31,740 bases of DNA from Spirogloea muscicola (Eukaryota > Streptophyta > Zygnematophyceae > Spirogloeales > Spirogloeaceae): positions 19,941 through 51,680 of the forward strand of contig WELB01000146.1 of NCBI GenBank assembly GCA_009602725.1. The letters are read 5' to 3'. Below the pieces are notes generated by a model. The model saw only the letters and a list, made by a program, of their open reading frames with translations, was not told the origin of the DNA and ran no database searches. Position 1 is the stretch's first letter, and each line of letters begins with the position of its first letter. The translations under genes and the position numbers were made by a program. This document shows positions 1 to 10,199 of this stretch, piece after piece.

Positions 1-49
1 CCCCCCCCCCCCCCCTCTCTCTCCCCCTCATGATGCTACTTGCTTGCAG
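1..49 (+). other. Intron end (polypyrimidine tract and 3' splice site) of RPA1
   Basis: A run of 15 C residues followed by CT repeats leads into TTGCTTGCAG, immediately before the first visible RPA1 codon. It is an unusually pure pyrimidine tract for a 3' splice site. The exact length of the C run may be affected by sequencing of the homopolymer. Confidence 0.7.
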
Positions 50-2365
50 GTGTACTACATCTCCAAGGGCAATCTGCGAGCAGCAAACCGGCAGTACAGC
101 TCCGTGCCCAACGACTACGAAATGAGCCTCGGGCCTGCATCAGAGGTAGTAGAGGCTGAGGACGACGGTGGCGCCGGCGCGCCCATCCCCACTGCCGCTG
201 CCTTCCACTTCACCAAGATTGGCAACCTTGGCCCCAGTGTCGGCGGCCGGCAGCTCGTGGGTGAGGGCCCCACACCCACCAGATTTCCTTGAGGCTCACC
301 GTGGCAGCAGCAACCGCCTCGGTGCTAAATGTGGGGCGATGCGGTGCACCAGACGTGATCGGCGTGCTGCAGAACGTGGCTACGGCAGCAAGCGTGCGGC
401 GCAAGAGCGACGGCTCCGAGCTCCCCAAGCGCGAGATCACCATCGCCGACGACAGGTGGGCTCTCCGGCGCAGGCGGCCGCAAGCTGCCGCTGCACATGC
501 CATGCTCTGCCTGCACCCGGCAGCGGCCCCCAGCCCGACGATGGCGAGCCGGCTGGCCGGCGGCGGCGGGCGGGGCGCAGCCAGAAGACGGTGGTCGTGA
601 GCCTGTGGAACTCGCTGGCGACGGAGGAGGGCGAGCAGCTCGCCGCGCTCGCTACGCAGTCGCCCGTCGTGGCCATCAGGGGCCTCAAGGTCGGCGACTA
701 CCAGGGTGAGCCTCCGGGCGGCGGCTCTGCCAGCTGCCACCGGCACTGAGCCCACCACCAATCTGCTAGGCACATTCAGATGTCTCACACAATCTGCGCT
801 AATTAGAGCAGATTAGCGCAGATTTAGCGCAGATTCTGGAGCTAAGCTGTGAGCTAAAGCTGTTGGTGTGGTGGCCCCTTGTGGCTCGCTGAATGTCATT
901 AGGAAAAGTTTGTGTGTATTGAGGGAATGGAAGGCGACACTTGCCAAGTACGACGGCAAGCACATCTGATGACGTACATCACCCAATTTGACCCGCTCAG
1001 TAACCACGGGTCAACACATACTGGTTGCTAACCGATGCCTGATCGATGCCTTCAGGGGTGTCGCTGGGGACGACCGGGCGAAGCGTGGTGGTGGTGAACC
1101 CCGACAGCCCGGAGGCTCGGGCGCTGCGGTCATGGTGAGGGCCTCCTCCCTCTGCCGCCTGCCTCGCATGTGGCGGCTGCAGCAGCAGCTGCAGCTGAGC
1201 GCCCTGCCCTTTGGAATTGATGGGCTTCGCCGCTCACCGCAGGTTCGACAAGGGCGGCGGACGGGAGGCGCCGCTCGCGCCAGCTGGGGCGGGCTTTGCT
1301 GGACGGGCCTCTGGCGGCCGGTCCATGTATACCGAGCGCACCACGCTGCGGGCGCTGACGCAGCCGTCGGTCGGCCAGGATGGGGTAACCACCGATTGCC
1401 TGCCACCGATAAGCACCACAAATTAGCAGCCATCTTGGCATGCTCGCTCGCAATTAAGGAACTCATTCGTCAAGAGCCGAAGCCAATGCCTCCTCGTGCC
1501 TGCGCATCAGGTGGTGTACTTCAACGCGCGCGTCTTCCTGAGCTTCGTGAAAGCGGACCAGGCCATGTGGTACAGCGCATGCGAGGCGTGCAACCGCAAG
1601 GTCGCCAACTCTGGCGCCGATCAGTACTACTGCGAGGCCTGCCAGAAGACTTTCGCTTCATTCAAGCGCAGGTGGGGCCTGTCAGCTCGATTTGCTGGTG
1701 CTCACTCTCAAGCCAATGGTCTGGTCAGTCAGCACAGCAAGTGGAGGTGGCAGCTGCTTACCGAGGGGTCTGTGGTTCTTGACAGGTATGTCATGAATGC
1801 TAAGGCATCGGACGCGACCGGCGAGGCATGGCTCTCGGTCTTCAATGAGCAGGCGGAGCAGGTGCTGGGCATGCCAGCCGACGAACTTGCTGCTATTCGC
1901 AACAGCGTAAGAGCCACTTATGTTGATGACTTTGCCACTCCCTGTCGAACTGCAAACCTCGGCTGCAGTTCAGATTTTGAACTGCGGCCGAGCTCAATTT
2001 GGTTCACTTCGGCCAATAAGACTTTGGCACGTTGAGAGCCGCGACTCGGCAAAGCATGCTCGCATGGCAGATCATGCGAAACTGTGCTGAGTTGCAAATT
2101 TTGGATGTGGCTATATCAATCCAGATTGCTGCACAAAGCTAGACTTATTGTCTGAGCTGAAGATGCTTGCTTGGAACAGGACCCGAAGGCGTATGAGGCG
2201 GTGCTGAAGCGGGCATCGTACATGCGTCCTTACGTGCTGCGCCTCAGCGCGGTTGTCTCGGAGTACAGGGAGGAGCGGCGGCAACGTATCAGTGTGCGGA
2301 GCGTCCACGCCGTCGACTGGGCCGCCGAGAACCGTCTGTTGCTGGAGCAGATTGCAGCTCTCTGA
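50..2365 (+). CDS. RPA1: Replication protein A large subunit (RPA70/RPA1), 3' part, 8 exons
   Basis: RPA is the heterotrimeric single-stranded-DNA-binding complex of the nucleus, used in replication, repair and recombination; this is its DNA-binding large subunit. I join exons 50-260, 353-455, 581-705, 1056-1134, 1243-1384, 1511-1671, 1786-1906 and 2180-2365. All have GT/AG borders and matching phases, giving 375 codons plus TGA. The first exon carries the end of DNA-binding fold A (YISKGNLRAANRQYSS, NDYEMSL). Exons 2-3 carry fold B (DVIGVLQ, VRRKSDGSELPKREI, TVVVSLWN, SPVVAI.GLKVGDYQ). Exons 6-7 carry fold C with its zinc ribbon (WYSACEACNRKV...YYCEACQK) followed by SDATGEAWLSVFNEQAE. The last exon ends VDWAAENRLLLEQI, the usual C-terminus. 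The N-terminal protein-interaction domain and the start lie before the window. The introns are short, about 90-350 bp. The family assignment is firm; the exon borders are my reading. Confidence 0.95.
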
Positions 2366-2682
2366 AGTGCGTGACAGCTGCCCTCTGGGCCCCAGAGACC
2401 TTGGTGCACCTCGACATGCAGGCCGGCAGGCAGCTATCAGTGAGATGTGTACAGAGCAAAGGTTCAAGCAAGTGCTATGGTCAGTCTTGGCCAAGGCCCT
2501 TGCTCTTCTGTCGTCAACCATTGTTCGAGGACGCAAGGGAGGCGGCTGCCAGCTATCAAGCGGAAGCATGCTTGTCGCCTTTCCATGGTGCTTAGTTGGG
2601 CTGCAGATGCTCACCTTTGCCAGTCACAAGCAAGGCTCACAAATCTGCCTTGCTGAATGTGATGAGCGGCGACCTGTGATCC
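2366..2682. other. Shared 3' region between convergent RPA1 and the small - strand gene
   Basis: This stretch lies between the stop codons of two convergent genes and presumably holds both 3' untranslated regions. Several open frames run through it in all directions, but none shows a recognisable motif or splice-consistent structure. I see no clear TGTAA signal that I could assign to either gene. Confidence 0.5.
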
Positions 2683-2991
2683 TTATGGCGCCATGCCTTG
2701 CTGCTGCTCCTGAGCCTCCCTTTTCTTTTCCTTCACCTGCTCTTCTAGCCTCTTCTCCTGCGGCAAGCTCACTGCATAGGAGATAGCAATCACTGTGTAG
2801 ACAAAGTGATTGAGAGGCTTCACACGGCTCGGGCGGATGTACTTCTGGTGGTACTCCTCGAGCCACGCTTGCCAACGCTCGTGCAGCTGCGCAAGCGCAC
2901 GCCGCCCTGCTGACACCGGTGGGCGGGTCCTCTCCAACAGCTTTGCAGCCATGCCTGGCAGCTGCCCTCGCAGCAACTGCAGAGGTGGCAT
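2683..2991 (-). CDS. Small one-span membrane protein, ATP synthase subunit f-like (tentative)
   Basis: This single-exon frame has 102 codons and ATG at 2991. The protein has a basic, helical N-terminal half, then EEYHQKYIRP, then KPLNHFVYTVIAISYAV, one hydrophobic span of about 15-18 residues, and a highly charged tail (EKRLEEQVKEKKREAQEQQQ). The order Y-x2-KY, KPL-x-HF, short span, charged tail resembles subunit f (Atp17) of the mitochondrial F1Fo-ATP synthase, a peripheral-stalk and dimer-interface subunit of the inner membrane. Subunit f is normally about 90-100 residues, which agrees. The likeness is short and rests on memory of the family, so another small mitochondrial membrane subunit is possible. 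A second ATG lies 13 codons in (MAAKLLERTRPP) and would give a shorter form. The gene converges on RPA1. Confidence 0.5.
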   Translation of the reverse strand: MPPLQLLRGQLPGMAAKLLERTRPPVSAGRRALAQLHERWQAWLEEYHQKYIRPSRVKPLNHFVYTVIAISYAVSLPQEKRLEEQVKEKKREAQEQQQGMAP

Positions 2992-3514
2992 AGCGTGGCT
3001 GGAAGTGCGCCCTGCATCGCAGCTTGCAGCTCAGCACAAGCAGGGGCCGACAAGAGCTCCTTGTTGTCTGTGCATGGCTGCTTCATGGGGTTGTGAAGCA
3101 CACCATGCAGGGCCGAGCGTGAGATTGTTGCATGGGCTGCAACAAGGCCAGAGGACCAGAGGCACCCAGCCCGGTGGCCGCACCCTGTGAAAATCTCACG
3201 TATAATTCGTTGACTGTTTACTTCATGCTGATATTTGACAGCGTGAGTAATTACGTGTATCAATGGGTCAAGTCATTCCAAATATGCCTGTGCGGTGGAC
3301 CTATCCTCAAGTCTAGCAGCCATGATACAGAAGTTCTGGATCATACAAGGTTTATGGCTGACTATTTAAGAGAATCCTTTCGAACGACACGAAATCAAGG
3401 ACAGCAATGGAGCCCTTAAAATGGAAGACAAACATAAGAAGACCATGACTTCAGCAGAAATCATATCATATGCGTAATTTGGGCGACAGGTCCCCCATGG
3501 TCTGAGTGGCCATC
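2992..3514. other. Gene-free stretch upstream of the subunit f-like gene
   Basis: This should contain the promoter and 5' untranslated region of the - strand gene that starts at 2991. I see no family motif, RNA gene or repeat here. The open frames on both strands are short and look like chance. Confidence 0.4.
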
Positions 3515-3922
3515 CTAGATGGGTGATGGATCAGTAGTAGTTAGGCGCATTTGGCGCATGGTCAAGGAAGAGCTGGAGCAACCTGCAGGCAGCCTTGGAT
3601 GGGCAGTCGTACAGAGGGAGCAGAGCTCGCGAACAGCATAACCCGTGCCCAGAGCGCGTCCCTTCTGTTTGTCAAGGATGTTAGCTACAGTGAGTGAGCA
3701 CGCCATCACGGAAAGCCAGCGCGTCAGCCGACCGCCACCTTGAGGAGACAGGGCATGCAAGCCAGCAGCACATGCATACGAGTCAGGACTAAGCCGAGTG
3801 CAAAGGTGTTGAACGTCCCGCACACACTGGCTTGGGGCTTGAGTCCAAAGAGTCTGTGGCCAGCCACCAATGACTTCGGGCTGGCCCCTCGTAAACTCTT
3901 TGCGCTTCTTGAAGTTGCCCAT
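3515..3922 (-). CDS. Unrecognised 135-codon open frame
   Basis: A true ATG at 3922 (MGNFKKRKEFTRGQ) opens 135 codons ending in TAG. The composition is rich in Cys, Leu, Ser and Thr, with no signal peptide, no clear membrane span and no motif that I recognise. The middle reads smoothly (SQCVRDVQHLCTRLSPDSYA; LTRWLSVMACSLTVANIL), which hints at a real protein, but competing frames of 64 to 73 codons overlap it on both strands. It could be one exon of a larger gene or chance. I assign no function. Confidence 0.25.
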   Translation of the reverse strand: MGNFKKRKEFTRGQPEVIGGWPQTLWTQAPSQCVRDVQHLCTRLSPDSYACAAGLHALSPQGGGRLTRWLSVMACSLTVANILDKQKGRALGTGYAVRELCSLCTTAHPRLPAGCSSSSLTMRQMRLTTTDPSPI

Positions 3923-4330
3923 CGTCCCCCATGAGAGGAACGCACAGTCGCAATTAAGCCTCAGTAGTCGTTCCTCACACTTTCAGGAATCTGTGCTGGG
4001 TGATCAGTAGGGTCCCAGCCGGCATACAGATCTGCTGTGCAGGCCTCTGGCGGCCGGGACCCAGCTCACAGCTCAGCCATAACTTGGCTGCTGGGTGGCA
4101 GCATCGCACGGTAATGGGAACGCCTGCTGCTGGCAGCTGATGCCACTTGTACCAAACGGCGCCAATGGTCAAGCTTGCGCAGTAGAATTCCAGCAGCTCT
4201 TGTTGTCTATGCAACCAGCCAAATATTGATCCATTGTTTTTGAATGCTGCGCCCCTACAATGGCGCCTCCAGAAGAGCAGCAGAATGACATACGACCCGA
4301 CATTGCAAGGGTGATGAATGCGTGCATCAG

Positions 4331-4521
4331 GTGGAGAAGCAGCCCCCAAGCTCCTTCTACAAGTTGGAGCTATGGAGGTTGGCCGAGGCGGGGGCTCAGT
4401 CCTGCTCAATTGTACAAGAGCTTTGCGCACGGCCGTATTGGCCTTGTGTCCCTCAGGGCTTGATGCGGAAGCTTGCAGACATGATCGCCCCAGAGGACAA
4501 AATGAAATGCCTAAGTTGCAC
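4331..4521 (+). CDS. Orphan exon-like segment, unknown protein
   Basis: The segment is bordered by a good 3' splice site (GCATCAG before GTGGAG) and a good donor (GCAC then GTGAGG). It reads as SSFYKLELWRLAEAGAQS then a Cys/Pro-rich stretch and LMRKLADMIAPEDKMKCLSC. I found no neighbouring + strand exon to join to it and no family match. An overlapping - strand frame (3975-4430) also stays open, so the strand choice rests only on the splice-like borders and the more protein-like composition. Confidence 0.3.
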
Positions 4522-4795
4522 GTGAGGTGCCTAAACCTCGTGAAGGATGGTGCGACTAACTTATGTTCCTAAGAAGCTTATGTTACTAAGATGCTGTTTC
4601 CTACCTGCTAATCAATGGGGCGGCAATGCTGCCAGCCATAGTACAAGATGTTACACAAGCACTGTGATGGGGCCACCTTTGCTGGAAGGAAAGAGAACAA
4701 CGGCTTGGAGGCAGCTGGCTTCTATACCTGAGCTTGACAGTGTCATGGCTGTGTCCTAAGGACATCCAAGGCATCCTGCTCGTGTTAATAATGTC

Positions 4796-7476
4796 TCAGT
4801 GAGGAGCGTCTTGGTAATTCTGCGACTGTTGTAGAAGGTTAGCCTCAAAAGGGAGGAACTTGTGCAAAATTTCCTGCATGACTCTTCGCACAGTAAAAAT
4901 CTCCATATAGATGCCTTTCATGTTGTCCTCAAAGTCCTTTCTCAGAGCCTTCACCTGCCAAGCACCACAACGACGACTGTTTAAGAACAGCCCAATGGCC
5001 ACTGCATCATGCAGGGTACATACGAAAACGCAAATACTGCAAATCTGTGCCAGTGTTTTGTGGTTTTGCTTCTGTTAGGCAACATACAACAATTTTGCCC
5101 TTATGTTGCACTTGCAGTCACAGCCTTAGGCCTTCAGGGATTTCCATGCCTCCAGTGCTGGCAATGAGAATACAGGGGTGCCACACCTCACAGCTAATCT
5201 GCTCATTCTGCTGCTGGAGGACCATCAAGCTGTCCCTCTCACACTCCTGCAAGCCCCCGGGGCTGGTCAAACACCGCTGCTGCGCAGCAGCAGAGGATGA
5301 CATATGGCTGGGCAAGCTATGTGCCGACCGCAGCGCGGTGGGAATGTTCCCGGACGATGCGGCTCTCCGTTTGCCAATGTCCGAATCCTCCGCTGCCTCA
5401 TATGTCAACGTGTATCTGCGTTGGATGTTGTATATCAATAAATTGTCACGAAGTTTGCAGTGGAAAACCTTGCACGTTCAGGTGCACTGTCATTTGCGAA
5501 GCAGTCCTTTGCAGTAATGAAGGATGCTTGCACAGCTACCGTACACTCACTTTGCCAAAGTCCGCTGCAAATCGACTGGGCCATTGAAAACTCTTCCCGA
5601 CTTGCGCTGACCACCTTCGCCGTCTACAAAGCAAGTGATGAAGTACGGTAAGCTTTCTTACCCAGGACTAGACATTTACATCAGCCAATCAGATGAGCTA
5701 GAACCCATTCAGATACAAGCAACGATGACCATGTGCATACCGACCAACAGTGGCCCTAGCCTGACAGTCATTGAGTAATCAAGGCTCACCAAAACCTGCA
5801 CAAGAAATGTGATCTGGAAGTTGGGTTAGCTGACGGACACACACAACTGAAGCTCCAAGGATTTACGTACAGAATGACATAGCAGATGCATATGCCTTCC
5901 TAGACTTCGAATTCATTTCAGTGTAGAGAAACTTCACTGGTTTCCATACAGTTACCCTTTAACTTTCAAGCCTCAACTTAAAGTTAACAAACAACAGTGA
6001 TTCAATCATAAGCTCGCGGAGCACGCACTTGAGTTTCCAAGGGAGAGTGCCAACGACGCTTTGGTCTCGTCTGCCAGCTCGAGCTCCACGTTTGGAGGCA
6101 GCTGCAGTACCACATTTGCACAATCAAGCAGTGCCGTATATGTATCTACGCCATTGCTTAAAGGTGAAAGACCCCAGACTACTCAGGTTCTTCACCTTTA
6201 TTGCATATCAAGGCAATGTGCAGCATCACTAGGCAAGGCAGGATGCTAAACCCAAGGACACGGAGCAAGGTGAAAACTAACTTTCAAGAGCTCTGCGTAG
6301 TTGGAGGCGTGAAGTGCCCGGTGAAGGGTGCGGAAGAAAGGAGCAGCACGCAGCTTTGGCTTCTGAGCCATGGCGTTATACACAATCGGCAAAAGTACAA
6401 GCCGCAGGTGGCCTTGTGGCGTGTTCTCCTCTCCCAAAGCCTGCGGAGAAAGCACAGCCCATGACTACTGGCCAGATCTGATGCAGGGTGTAGAGATTCC
6501 TCTTACGACTAGGGCAAGCCAGATCATTACTGATGTGACTACTCTTGAATGGTACATGTACCTGGCGGACAAGAACCTTGACCTCATGTGGAGACTCAAA
6601 CGCCCACTGCCAGTAGACAAATGCGTTACTTGACTCGCCATCAAGGTAACCCTTTCGCTTCTGCCCAGCACTTTCCCCGGACGAGTTGTCTGTCGAGGGC
6701 AGCACTACCAATCGGTGTTTCAAGCTGGAGAGCTTCCGACTGCGCAAGAACAAATGTAGCAATGAGCCTTCATTGCTACACTTGCCACAGAGATAGCATA
6801 TAGATGGTCATCACCAACAGCAAGCTGGCTAAGATGATGGCGCTGCACGCAGATACCCAGTGAAGCAAATGCAGTATATCACAGACAGGCAAGGGCGTGA
6901 TAGTGCCTACGGAGCAGGTCTTAGCACATGCCAATCCACAACTCAACACAAGGAGCAACCAAGCTCCAAGCAATGTCCATGCACATCATTTTGCTACCAA
7001 GCCTTTGTCGAGTCAGGTTGTCTTGGTGGACGTCAGAGCACAAGAAGGCTGTTTGCTTTATAGCCATGGATAAAGGCGAGGTGTAAGATCCTGGAGGGCA
7101 AAGTGGAGCTCTGGTCCTAACCTGTAATTCGCCTCAAAGACACTCTTCATGTAGATCAAGGGGAGGAGGACATCCCCGGTCTCCTCGTCCTGCAAAATTG
7201 CAAGCCATCTGTCATTCATCACATTGACAGGATACAGCACGCTAGCTATCAAGTAAGCGAGCCAAAAATACACATGGTGCCCTCTGCACGTCCTGCATCA
7301 AATCAGCGCTCTACTGCACTGAGAGAGAAGAGCCTAGGGCACACAGAAGTACGCCAACTTCGCACCTCCAGGAGAAGGTACTTCTCAACATCTGAGACTG
7401 GGAGCCAAAGAGTCCGCACTTTCTTCAGCTGCATCAAGCAGGCATCGAGGTGGAGAGCAGGACCGTCAGTCAAGTG
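4796..7476 (-). CDS. Multi-exon gene of unknown function, partly assembled
   Basis: I see these phase-compatible exons on the - strand: 7476-7366 (LMQLKKVRTLWLPVSDVEKY), 7189-7122 (DEETGDVLLPLIYMKSVFEA), 6739-6562 (RKLSSLKHRLVVLPS; FVYWQWAFESPHEVKVLVRQ), 6440-6282 (GHLRLVLLPIVYNAMAQKPK; FFRTLHRALHASNYAELLK), then a gap that probably holds an exon near 6190-6030. The C-terminal pair is 5438-5187 (start uncertain) joined to 4954-4796. The C-terminus is a probable coiled coil (ERDSLMVLQQQNEQISCE joined to VKALRKDFEDNMKGIYMEIF) ending in QDAPH and a stop. I cannot name a family. The helical ALHASNY.ELL stretch is faintly like a helical-repeat or PCI-type scaffold, but this is only an impression. 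The joins across the gap and the first exon are not settled, and two genes are possible. Confidence 0.45.
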
Positions 7477-7734
7477 CTACAGAAGTATTGGGTAATATAA
7501 AAATATATATATCTGGTGTAGCAAAATAACAGACTGAACTTCAAGATCCTGCATCAGTCTCCAGACCAGGCCTGACATTGTGCAGGGAGGGCAGTCATTG
7601 CAAGAAGGGCATGTGAGCAGACATAACACGCCTGGAATGAAGACGCAAAGATCACGTCCATCGAAGACGTGGCCTGGGACACGGCCGGATATCCGCACCA
7701 GCGGAGCTTACTTGTGGAGGCTCTGCTGGTGACC

Positions 7735-8001
7735 TCATGATGCGCCCGTCGTCAAGCATCGCGCGCTGGCATTGACAGTGTCCACGCATTCTCCATTGTC
7801 ATCTGGCATCACACGCGCCTCCAGCTCGACATTGGCAAGGACCACACCAATAGCTGCGCCAGCCGAAGTGGTAGAGTCAGGAAGAGGCTCCACAATGCCA
7901 AATCGTGCCCGCCACTGCGAACGCGAGCGGAGGACCTCGGACTGGTCGGCATTCACGACGGCCATAGACCACGTCGAGCCAGCCGTCCGAGGCGCGGCGA
8001 C
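7735..8001 (-). CDS. Candidate 5' exon of the unknown - strand gene
   Basis: A CCTAGTGCAG acceptor on the - strand precedes a frame reading VAAPRTAGSTWSMAVV, then DQSEVLRSRSQWRARFGIVE, then AGAAIGVVLANVELEAR. The text is protein-like and the frame is the only open one, ending in TGA at 7735. I could not find a convincing donor that joins it to the exon at 7476. It may be the N-terminal part of the gene at 7476-4796 or belong to a separate gene. The GC-rich DNA just upstream, about 8050-8300 with an N, looks like its promoter or first exon. Confidence 0.3.
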   Translation of the reverse strand, partial: VAAPRTAGSTWSMAVVNADQSEVLRSRSQWRARFGIVEPLPDSTTSAGAAIGVVLANVELEARVMPDDNGECVDTVNASARCLTTGAS

Positions 8002-8040
8002 CTGCACTAGGCAGAGCGCACACAGCGCTCGCAGCGCGCC

Positions 8041-8300
8041 GCTGCCCGGCTGACCAGCAGAAGGCGGCGGAGGCGGCGGAGGCGACGGCAGCGGCGGCGG
8101 CGAGGTCCACGCAGTCGGCAGCGCCCGCACAGCCGGCGGCGGCGNCACCCCGGGGGAGGAGGGCGGGGGGGCCACCCTAGGCGAGGCGCGCGCTTGATGC
8201 GCAGTGCGGGCGGCGGGGAGGGAGGCGGTGGGGGGCCCCAACCCCCGGGCAAATGCTCCGTGAAAATTCGGCCCGCCCCCGACAGGGGCAGGCGAGACGG
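8041..8300. promoter_or_regulatory. GC-rich, CCG/GGC-repeat region with an unresolved base
   Basis: Runs of GGCGGC and GCCGCC, a CpG-dense composition and an N at 8145 mark one of three similar spots in the window; the others are near 17981 and 24180. At the other two spots the run lies at the 5' end of a real gene, so by analogy this is probably a CpG-island-like promoter or first exon for the - strand gene below it. The long frames here on both strands have biased, low-complexity composition and I do not call them. Confidence 0.4.
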
Positions 8301-8530
8301 CCCCCTGCACGGCCCTTCTCCCACGTCTCCAAGTGGCGGCTCCCGTCTGCCGGTGCTAACGCGGCGGACGCGGCCCCCGGGAATCGATCCTGCCCGCTCC
8401 GCCGCCGCCGAGGGGCCACTTTCTCGCCGTCCCATCGCCCGGCACCCACCACTGGGCGCGCCCGCGCTCCCGCGCCGACGCGCCGGCTGCCAGTCGTCCC
8501 GCCCCGCTGTTTCTCCCTCGCGACTGTTGA

Positions 8531-8680
8531 CCGGGGGCTGCTGGGGCCTGGGCTTCCGTGCTGCACGGCCCCGCCGGACCTTGTCCTTTCCTTGCTCCCG
8601 CTCTTCCGGGGGCTGCTGGGGCCGGGGCTTCCGTGCTGCACGGCCCCCGCCGACCTTGTCCTTTCTTTGCTCCCGCTCTT
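8531..8680. repeat. Two-copy direct tandem repeat, 75-bp period
   Basis: Copies at 8531-8605 and 8606-8680 are nearly identical. Each runs from CCGGGGGCTGCTGGGGCC through CTGCACGGCCC and ACCTTGTCCTTTC to GCTCCCGCTCTT; a few substitutions and a one-base shift separate them. A third copy begins at 8681 (CCGCC) but breaks off. It lies at the edge of the retrotransposon-tail region, and the CTTGTCCTTTC segment is related to that tail. Confidence 0.85.
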
Positions 8681-8689
8681 CCGCCGTAG

Positions 8690-9400
8690 TCTCTTGCATA
8701 GCTGTGTGGTTTTGGCGCCTTTCGGCCCTTCAATAAGCTTTTTCATACCATCTGGGCTGGCTTTTCACAGCCCCCGCCCCCTTGGGCTACTCCGACCTGA
8801 TGTTGCTCATTCGTGGGTACTGAGCTTCTTCCCTCTGCATCGGTTCTGTGTTCTGCAGTGTTTTGTAGTGTAGTCCTTTTTCGGCACCTCTTTCTTCGGC
8901 TTTGGACATTGTCCATTCTTTTTGGGCTGGCTTTGCCAGCCCCTCTTCTCTATGGGCGAGCACTTTCTCTTTGGGGGCCGTCTCCTTCTGGAAGAGGAGC
9001 TTACTGCTGGGTCTCGTCGGGGTGCCTCTTTCCCAGCAGAAGAAAGACTCTTCCAGTAATGGGCGATGGCTGTGATCGACCAGCCCAGGAAAAAGCATGA
9101 AGAATATTGAAAGCAGCTTTCCAGCTCCACATTACTCCGATTTGCGGCTGCTGACTCGGGGTTGCCAAGCTCCCATTTGCTGTAGTATCTTGCATAGCTG
9201 TGTGATTTTGGCGCATTCCGGCCCTTAATCTGGGTTGGGCATTCACAGCCCTCGTCCCCTTTCGAAGAGCTCACTTCTTTCATTGAAAGAGCTAGTTCTT
9301 TTTTGTCGGGCTGGCTTTCAAGAGCTTTCATTGGGCTGGCCTCTCACAGCCATGGCCTACAGTGGAAGAGCTATATGTCCTTTCACAGCTCTCGCCCAAC
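8690..9400 (+). mobile_element. Non-LTR retrotransposon tail sequences, several copies, nested
   Basis: A recurring module appears at about 8711-8790, 8883-8990, 9208-9270 and 9318-9380: TTTTGGCGCCTTTCGGCCC, then CCATTCTTTTTGGGCTGGC, then TCACAGCC, then GGAAGAGC. A second module, CGATTTGCGGCTGCTGACTC, lies at 9139-9158. The same modules flank coding remnants of a LINE-like element at 10.3-11.9 kb, so I read them as 3' tails of that family. Short frames of 60 to 100 codons across this DNA are not genes. Confidence 0.65.
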
Positions 9401-9499
9401 AGCTTACTTCTTTGTCCATTAGCTTGTGCTGCTCTTCACAGGCATCGCCTCTGGAAGGATGGCCTCTCTTTCTGTCCTGGGAGTAGCCACATCTTCGAC

Positions 9500-9830
9500 A
9501 ACAAGGAGGGCTGTGTAGGGCCAGCTTATGACAGAATGGCAAGGCCAAGAAGTGAGCTCTTCCAAAGGGGGCAGGGGTACTGGATGGCCAGCCCAGTATG
9601 AACAAGGTCCAAAGGGCCGAAAGGCGCCAAAACGACACAGCTATGTACGAGACTACAGTCAATGGAAGCTTAGTAACCCCGAGTCAGCAGCCGCAAGTCG
9701 GAGTAACTTGCAGCTGGAAAAGAGGAACCCCGTCGAGACCCATAAGCAGAAGCCATAGCTCGGCCTGCCCGCAAGTGCACTGCGTGAGCCTAGGACCGCT
9801 GGTAGATTAAGTCGGAAGCGTACACTTAGC
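9500..9830 (-). mobile_element. Retrotransposon tail copy in reverse orientation
   Basis: Read on the - strand this stretch carries the tail modules in the usual order: the GTCTCGACGGGG and TTTTCCAGCTGCAAGTTACT block near 9720, the GACTTGCGGCTGCTGACTC block at 9680-9700, TTTTGGCGCCTTTCGGCCC near 9620, then a TGGGCTGGCC block near 9590 and GGAAGAGCTCACTTCTTGG near 9555. It is one of the best preserved tail copies and serves as a reference for the others. Confidence 0.65.
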
Positions 9831-10199
9831 AGGATAACGAGCGACCACTGAGCAATGGCCGCCCGGTAACCGCTGGTCAGCAGCAGCCGCATGTCGGAAA
9901 CACTTCCGGACGGGCTCCCTCCTCCACATCTGAAAAGAGCTTCTTCCCGTTTCCAGCGACGTGGCAGACGCAGCGGCTGGCGGTGGACGTGGACGCTTAG
10001 CGCACCGTGGTACAAGCGGGCGGCAGATCGCGCAGGACTCAAGCAAGCGGTATGGCACGTGTGGCCCTGCCGACCGCGTACGGCGCCGCTGAAGGCGGCC
10101 CACCGCCAGCTCTGCCTTGTCCCGGCTCCCTTCCCTTCCCATTGTTTAGATTGCACTAGGCCGCTCTGCCCGAACACTCTATTGGCTTTGAATTGGCTC

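Noticed and set aside
5047-5517. 156-codon + strand open frame
   Set aside because: It lies opposite exons of the - strand gene, where the splice borders and coiled-coil text are consistent; the + text is Cys/Ser/His-rich and has no motif.
8007-8746. Long - strand frames of 190-230 codons in the GC-rich block
   Set aside because: Highly biased Arg/Pro/Gly text, an N inside, alternative frames of equal length, and the 75-bp tandem repeat; no motif supports any of them.
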